Origin: Candidatus Babelota bacterium
GTDB lineage: Bacteria > Dependentiae > Babeliae > Babeliales > JABCYS01
Direction of reading: 5' to 3'
Assembly: GCA_013290085.1 (NCBI GenBank)
Contig: JABCYS010000032.1
Location: forward strand, 1 to 9,197
DNA length: 9,197 bases
Shown here: positions 4,998-9,197 of the stretch, in pieces
How positions within the stretch are numbered: the first letter of the stretch is position 1
How the letters are laid out: each line of letters begins with the position of its first letter
Made by a program: the position numbers and the translations under genes
Notes under the pieces: generated by a model
Databases searched by the model: none
What the model saw: only the letters and a program-made list of their open reading frames with translations
Told to the model about the DNA's origin: nothing

Positions 4998-7481
4998 CTA
5001 AAAATTGTGAATCATAGAAAAATGTACTTCACTCTCTGGTTCACCAATTTTCTTGTTACGATCCAATTTGAAGCCCCAGTCAATTTGCACCGGCGTTGGT
5101 TGGAGCATACGTATGCCGACACCAACAGCGTGACGATAGCGGAAATCATTATTGCGCAGACGTAACGGGCTAATACAATTAGCATCCGGGGTATCCCAGC
5201 CGGCACCACCATCGTAAAAGAATGATCCCTTAATGCTAAAGTCTGGCTTGATAGGGAAAAGAAGTTCAATATTCGTCCACAATGCCTTTTTACCACCAAT
5301 AGACTCATTCTCCCAAGCAGGACCTATCTGACCAAAGAGGAAGCCACGTACTGATGCCGGACCACCAATATGGTACAGCTCGCGGTACGGAATGGTGCTT
5401 GAGCCTACGGGGTTTACTATGCCAGCATGAGCATGGAGGCATAGAATTAAATCTGATTCACCGATAAGTGGCGTATACCATGACGCGTCAGCTTCAACTT
5501 TTATGAATCCTAAATTAGCCGGTGCTGTTGGCGCACCAAATTTTGCAGAAGCAAGCCATTGATACCCGCGACTTGGATGCATCGGGTGGTTTCTCATGTC
5601 CTGGTTGAGTACATACGAAGCCCAGACAAGGTTTCCTGCTTGGAACCGGCGGTTAAGAATTCCTTGGAACTCAGCCTGAGCGACAATATTTTTTGCAACA
5701 GCTTTTGGCGGGGAGCCGTAAAAGAGATTCTCATACCCAAGTTGTAGTTGCATATGCGTATCACGTGGATGGTCTAAGAAAATACCAAACCCTAATGAGG
5801 CACCAACACGTTTTTCAGTCACTTCTTGGGATACGTTATGGAGGTCTTGGTACTGAGAACGGTTGGCAAAAAAGTTAAATGCGCCGGAAATAGGTTGGTT
5901 ATAAATCCAAGGACTGAAGAGACTAAAGTTTCCTGTTTGCTCTGCACGAGAAAGAGCGGCATTGACATCATAATGAATACCATAGCCGGCAAGATTAGTA
6001 TTTGCAAAACCAATGCTGAGAGTTAATGCTCGTGTAGGATCGGTAATATCATTTGCATTACCATTAAATCCTGCCTGCAAGCTTAATTGACCCGTCGGTA
6101 CCTCTTTTAAAATAAGATCAAGGTCACACAGATCTTCGCTTACGCGATTCATCTTCCAGTTAACACCATTTTTCTTGTCAAAGTAGCCAAGAAGCTCAAC
6201 ACGATTTTTGGAGAATTCCATTTTTTGCGTGGTGATGATGTCACCTTCGTCTAAAAGAATCTGGCGACGTATGACAAAGTCGCGACTTTTTTTATTGCCA
6301 ATGACGTTGATGCGGTTAAGACGTACCTTGTTTCCTAACTCTGAGTAGAAGGTGATCGCAACAGTCTTTTTTTCATCATCTGATTGTATCGCTGGATCAA
6401 TGTCCGCATAAATATAGCCACGCTCTCCCCACAGGTTGCGCATAATCTCCATTGATTTTTGTACCTTTGCTTGCGAGTAAAGCTCATTGGGGCGAAGCGG
6501 TAAAATTCTGAGAAGTTCTTCCTCTGACATGATCTCATTACCGGTAACTTTTACGTCGCTGATGGTATACAAAGGACCTTCTTCAATATGGAAGGTGAGG
6601 AAAAAGTTTTTTGTTTTTGTGTCCATGTCTACATCGACATTGACTACTTTAGCAGCCAGATACCCATGGTTTTTGTACGTGGTCTCAATAGTATATTTAT
6701 CCATCTCCAGCGCTTCAGGATGGAATGATCCGGCGCTGTCCAAGAAGCTTAAAAGCCAATCCTCTCGGGTGTACATGACGCTGCGTAAACGCTTTGCAGA
6801 TATATGCTTGTTGCCTTCAAAAAGGACTTGGCGCACAACAGAATGTTTTCCTTCTTCGATGGTGAAAAGAACGGTTGCTTTATTATCTTTGACCGTGTAG
6901 CTCGGGGTTATGGTGACAAAGTGATAACCTTTATCGAGATAGAGTTGCTTTAAGATGGAGGTGAACTTTTTGAGCTCTTCCTCATCAACCGCGGGAATTT
7001 TGGAAAAATCTATTTTCTTCTGAATCTCTTTTTCCGATAAATGGGCATTCCCTTCAAACTTAATTTCATCAAGCTTGTTTTTTTCTTTAACGACGACATA
7101 CAAGTTCATGAGCTCAGAAGAAACATCCTCACCCATAACCTCAATGTCCCTGAAATAGCCGAAATTATAAAGATTGCGCAGAAGAATACTTGTTTTTGCC
7201 GGATTAAAAACCTCACCTTTTTTATAAGGGATACGATTAAGAATGGCTTCTGATGTAACAAGCGTATTGCCGATGATGGTAATGTTGTTAATTAATTTTG
7301 GCCGCTCTGATTCTTCATCACCAGGTTGATCGGAGAGTGGTTCTTGAGGAGCAAGGGCTTGTTCTTGATCGAGAGCCTGATTTTGCTGGGGAGATTGAGG
7401 TTGAGGATCGTCGGCGTGTAGGGGAAGGGAATAGATACCAAGCATGCAGAGCAGGGCAATGATACGAAACAAAAACCACAT
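4998..7481 (-). CDS. bamA: Outer membrane protein assembly factor BamA (Omp85)
   Basis: This 827 aa protein has a signal peptide ending near L-H-A (about residue 23), a Q/P/E-rich linker (24-61), five POTRA domains (about 63-135, 137-211, 214-303, 304-381, 384-462) and a 16-strand barrel ending in the aromatic residue F827. The barrel carries the loop-6 V-R-G-F motif (711-714) that defines Omp85 proteins. It folds and inserts beta-barrel proteins into the outer membrane, so the cell is diderm. Each POTRA begins with the usual I-x-x-x-G-N pattern. I chose ATG at 7481 because AGGAGT (7489-7494) lies seven nt upstream; an in-frame TTG at 7484 would add one residue and is less well spaced. It is the first gene of the minus-strand operon. 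The disordered linker is unusual but not diagnostic. Confidence 0.96.
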   Translation of the reverse strand: MWFLFRIIALLCMLGIYSLPLHADDPQPQSPQQNQALDQEQALAPQEPLSDQPGDEESERPKLINNITIIGNTLVTSEAILNRIPYKKGEVFNPAKTSILLRNLYNFGYFRDIEVMGEDVSSELMNLYVVVKEKNKLDEIKFEGNAHLSEKEIQKKIDFSKIPAVDEEELKKFTSILKQLYLDKGYHFVTITPSYTVKDNKATVLFTIEEGKHSVVRQVLFEGNKHISAKRLRSVMYTREDWLLSFLDSAGSFHPEALEMDKYTIETTYKNHGYLAAKVVNVDVDMDTKTKNFFLTFHIEEGPLYTISDVKVTGNEIMSEEELLRILPLRPNELYSQAKVQKSMEIMRNLWGERGYIYADIDPAIQSDDEKKTVAITFYSELGNKVRLNRINVIGNKKSRDFVIRRQILLDEGDIITTQKMEFSKNRVELLGYFDKKNGVNWKMNRVSEDLCDLDLILKEVPTGQLSLQAGFNGNANDITDPTRALTLSIGFANTNLAGYGIHYDVNAALSRAEQTGNFSLFSPWIYNQPISGAFNFFANRSQYQDLHNVSQEVTEKRVGASLGFGIFLDHPRDTHMQLQLGYENLFYGSPPKAVAKNIVAQAEFQGILNRRFQAGNLVWASYVLNQDMRNHPMHPSRGYQWLASAKFGAPTAPANLGFIKVEADASWYTPLIGESDLILCLHAHAGIVNPVGSSTIPYRELYHIGGPASVRGFLFGQIGPAWENESIGGKKALWTNIELLFPIKPDFSIKGSFFYDGGAGWDTPDANCISPLRLRNNDFRYRHAVGVGIRMLQPTPVQIDWGFKLDRNKKIGEPESEVHFSMIHNF

Positions 7482-7530
7482 CAAAAAGACTCCTGGGATC
7501 TAATCACTACTTCAAATCATGGATTGCGTG

Positions 7531-7540
7531 CTACGCGTAG
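7531..7540. repeat. Perfect 10-bp palindrome in the bamA leader
   Basis: CTACGCGTAG is a perfect palindrome lying 10 nt downstream of the predicted bamA -10 element, close to the expected transcription start and about 50 nt before the start codon. Its position would suit a repressor operator or a small hairpin at the 5' end of the mRNA. The symmetry is seen directly; any function is inferred. Confidence 0.4.
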
Positions 7541-7549
7541 AGTGTGCGG

Positions 7550-7578
7550 AATATACTGCAGGTGATGTCCAAACGCAA
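7550..7578 (-). promoter_or_regulatory. Candidate promoter of the bamA-ftsL-ftsI-aldolase operon
   Basis: Read on the minus strand, TTGCGT (7578-7573) and TATATT (7555-7550) are separated by 17 nt. The -10 matches consensus at five of six positions, but the -35 matches only TTG. Transcription would begin near 7543, giving a leader of about 60 nt. No other pair with correct spacing was found closer to bamA. Confidence 0.4.
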
Positions 7579-7591
7579 TGTGCATGAGCAA

Positions 7592-7656
7592 TTTTAGGAA
7601 AGTAAGGATACTATTTTTTTCAAAATTGACCAAAAATAATAGGCATCTTCCTAAAA
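7592..7656. repeat. Nested A/T-rich dyad in the divergent intergenic region
   Basis: TTTTAGGAA (7592-7600) is the exact reverse complement of TTCCTAAAA (7648-7656). Inside it, TATTTTT (7612-7618) pairs with AAAAATA (7632-7638). The two arms are nearly centred on the same point, giving a nested imperfect dyad of 65 nt between bamA and cysS. It could be a regulator site shared by the two divergent units or an RNA hairpin in the cysS leader. The rest of the 235-nt gap shows no T-box motif, RNA gene or ORF with an SD, and no convincing cysS promoter pair. Confidence 0.3.
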
Positions 7657-7716
7657 AAGAACTAGGCTAACCGTCATTCGTTCACCAGCAAGCAACTCTA
7701 AGAAAAAAGGTTTTTT

Positions 7717-9054
7717 ATGACGCCAGTTGCGATTACCAATACCTTATCTGGAAAAAAAGAAACAATCGTTCCACTCCACCCCGGAAAAATAAAAATGTAT
7801 GTGTGCGGCATAACTCCCTATGATTACCCACACATGGGTCATGGAAGAGTCTATGTTACCTTTGATCTTCTCTACCGCCTCTTAACAACACTTGGCTATG
7901 AGGTTTCCTACTGTCGCAACTTTACCGACATTGATGATAAATTGCTCAACAAAGCAGAACTTGAACTTGGTGATCGTATGCGGTACCTGGAAATTGCTGA
8001 TCGGTATATCAAAGCATTCCACCAGGACATGAACTCGTTAAATTGCAAAAATCCTGATTATGAACCACGCGTTACCCAAACAATCCCCGAAATTATAGCG
8101 TTCATAGAAGGGTTAATTAAAGCAGGTAAGGCGTATGAGGTCAGTGGGGATGTCTACTTTAGTATCCCGTCATTCCCTGCGTACGGAGAACTTTCCAAAC
8201 GCAACATCGATGACCTTATGGCCGGGGCACGGGTGGAAATAAGTGAACTTAAAAAAAATCCGTTGGACTTTGCTTTGTGGAAAGCTGAGCCGCAAGGAAT
8301 GTTCTGGAAAAGTCCGTGGGGGTATGGCAGACCAGGCTGGCATATTGAATGCTCAGCAATGGCAAAAAAATTCCTCGGCGAACAACTTGATGTTCACGGC
8401 GGCGGCATGGACCTCATCTTCCCGCATCATGAAAATGAAAAGGCGCAATCAGAAGGGTTGTTTGATGAACAGTTTGTTCGCACCTGGGTACACAATGCTT
8501 TTGTTACCATCAATAAAGAAAAAATGTCCAAATCATTGGGCAACTTTTTTATCCTGCGTGATATTTTTAAACGCTATGATCCTATGGTAGTCCGCTACTA
8601 TTTCTTAAACCACTATTTCCGCGCACCGTTGGATTTCTCTTTTGATGACCTTGATATGGCCCAAAAAAGTTATCAACGTCTCTGCAAGTTCTTTGCGGAA
8701 GACCAAGCGGCAGCATGTGAAGATATGCTTGCCTCGCCGCTGGTCAAAAAAATGCTAGCCTTTGTGGTTGATGACCTGAACACCGTGGGCATGTTAGGTG
8801 TTTTGTTTGAGCACCTGCCAGAACTAAAAAATAATGCATCTGAACGAGCATGCGTAAAAATGTTCCTCAATCAGGTACTGGGATTAACTTTACAACCATT
8901 GCCGGAGAAAGAGGTCGCCATAACTCCTGAAATACAAAAACTTCTTGATGAGCGCGAAAAAGCTCGTGTTGCCAAGGACTGGAAACGGGCTGATGAGTTA
9001 CGTGACCAGCTCAAAGCCCTGGGCATTGAAGTACACGATAAAAAAAATAAGTGA
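7717..9054 (+). CDS. cysS: Cysteinyl-tRNA synthetase
   Basis: This 445 aa cytoplasmic class I synthetase attaches cysteine to tRNA-Cys using ATP. The Rossmann core has the HIGH-type signature H39-M-G-H42 and the canonical K269-M-S-K-S273 loop. The zinc site that selects cysteine is complete: C30, C212, H237 and E241, matching the usual Cys-Cys-His-Glu set. The N-terminal M-Y-V-C-G-I-T-P-Y-D and central G-R-P-G-W-H-I-E-C-S-A-M segments are classic for CysRS, and the C-terminal helical domain ends in a basic tail. Length is close to the roughly 460 aa of the E. coli enzyme. AAAAGG (7705-7710) precedes ATG by six nt. It is transcribed alone, divergent from bamA, and ends just before an intrinsic terminator. 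The isoleucine-to-methionine change in HIGH is conservative. Confidence 0.97.
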   Translation: MTPVAITNTLSGKKETIVPLHPGKIKMYVCGITPYDYPHMGHGRVYVTFDLLYRLLTTLGYEVSYCRNFTDIDDKLLNKAELELGDRMRYLEIADRYIKAFHQDMNSLNCKNPDYEPRVTQTIPEIIAFIEGLIKAGKAYEVSGDVYFSIPSFPAYGELSKRNIDDLMAGARVEISELKKNPLDFALWKAEPQGMFWKSPWGYGRPGWHIECSAMAKKFLGEQLDVHGGGMDLIFPHHENEKAQSEGLFDEQFVRTWVHNAFVTINKEKMSKSLGNFFILRDIFKRYDPMVVRYYFLNHYFRAPLDFSFDDLDMAQKSYQRLCKFFAEDQAAACEDMLASPLVKKMLAFVVDDLNTVGMLGVLFEHLPELKNNASERACVKMFLNQVLGLTLQPLPEKEVAITPEIQKLLDEREKARVAKDWKRADELRDQLKALGIEVHDKKNK

Positions 9055-9058
9055 ATAC

Positions 9059-9094
9059 AAAAAAAAAGCCCCGTTGTCGCTAACGGGGTGTTTT
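9059..9094. terminator. Bidirectional intrinsic terminator after cysS
   Basis: CCCCGTT (9069-9075) pairs with AACGGGG (9082-9088), a 7-bp GC-rich stem with a six-base loop that starts 14 nt after the cysS stop codon. On the plus strand TGTTTT follows; on the minus strand the stem is followed by a run of nine U (A-run 9059-9067). It should therefore stop transcription in both directions, as expected between convergent genes. Confidence 0.85.
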
Positions 9095-9098
9095 CCCT

Positions 9099-9197
9099 TT
9101 ATATTTTTGCTCCTAACCCGCATACAGTAAAGCATGCGGAATTTGAAACAAAGTATCTGGGAACATCAGCGACAACGGGAATTTGTTTACCGAGCGT
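9099..9197 (-). CDS. 3' end of an unidentified convergent gene (partial)
   Basis: An open minus-strand frame enters from the window edge and ends in TAA at 9099-9101. It gives the last 32 residues of a protein, including K-Q-I-P-V-V-A-D-V-P-R-Y-F-V and ending in C-G-L-G-A-K-I. The frame is supported mainly by the terminator that follows it, whose U-run is strongest on this strand. A competing plus-strand start at 9134 opens to the edge but lacks an SD. No family is recognisable from so short a piece. Confidence 0.4.
   Translation of the reverse strand, partial: TLGKQIPVVADVPRYFVSNSACFTVCGLGAKI

Noticed and set aside
6487..6900. 137-codon plus-strand ORF inside bamA
   Set aside because: It lies antisense within conserved POTRA coding sequence, has no SD and encodes no recognisable protein. 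It is a shadow frame.
7484..7484. TTG start for BamA, adding one residue
   Set aside because: The AGGAGT site is only four nt from the TTG but seven nt from the ATG at 7481, so ATG is the better start.
7626..7657. TTGACC (7626-7631) as a -35 for cysS
   Set aside because: The nearest -10-like bases (around 7651-7657) are 19-20 nt away and match poorly, so no promoter was called.
9134..9197. Plus-strand ORF starting at ATG 9134 (begins M-R-N-L-K-Q) and running off the window
   Set aside because: There is no SD and no convincing promoter. The minus-strand frame fits better, because the terminator's long U-run faces that strand.

Overview
The window is a gene-dense, fully bacterial stretch. Most genes have clear Shine-Dalgarno (SD) sequences. 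It encodes BamA, so the organism has an outer membrane, and it encodes a divisome FtsL/FtsI pair. A Gram-negative bacterium is therefore well supported. Moderate-to-low GC, tiny intergenic gaps and an array of short secreted paralogues would fit a reduced, host-associated lineage such as Candidatus Dependentiae (TM6). That placement is an impression only, since no phylogenetic marker was tested.

Layout. (1) Positions 1-1471, plus strand: a -10-like element, a short structured leader, and three tandem genes for 128-157 aa secreted proteins. Their signal peptides are almost identical, while their mature parts have diverged. No known family is recognised. (2) Positions 1468-7481, minus strand: five tightly packed genes that read as one operon in the order bamA, ftsL-like, ftsI, class I aldolase, DUF6629-like membrane protein. 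ftsL/ftsI overlap by 4 nt, and the other gaps are 56, 9 and 22 nt. The last gene of this operon and the last secreted-protein gene converge and share the 4-bp TTAA in their stop codons. (3) Positions 7482-7716: a divergent 235-nt intergenic region with a candidate bamA promoter, a perfect 10-bp palindrome and a nested A/T-rich dyad. (4) Positions 7717-9054, plus strand: cysS, closed by a bidirectional intrinsic terminator. (5) Positions 9099-9197: probable 3' end of a convergent minus-strand gene that runs off the window.

How the genes work together. The operon joins outer-membrane protein assembly (BamA) with septal peptidoglycan synthesis (FtsL and FtsI). It also carries a sugar-phosphate aldolase and a seven-helix membrane protein of unknown function. 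The secreted triplet appears to be a separate accessory unit. Its first gene has the most notable signal in the window: the 5' leader can form a 13-15 bp stem that buries the first gene's ribosome binding site. The same leader also holds a decoy copy of the TTGAGG element that would pair with the same strand, so the two folds exclude each other. This looks like a compact translational switch controlling a lineage-specific secreted family.
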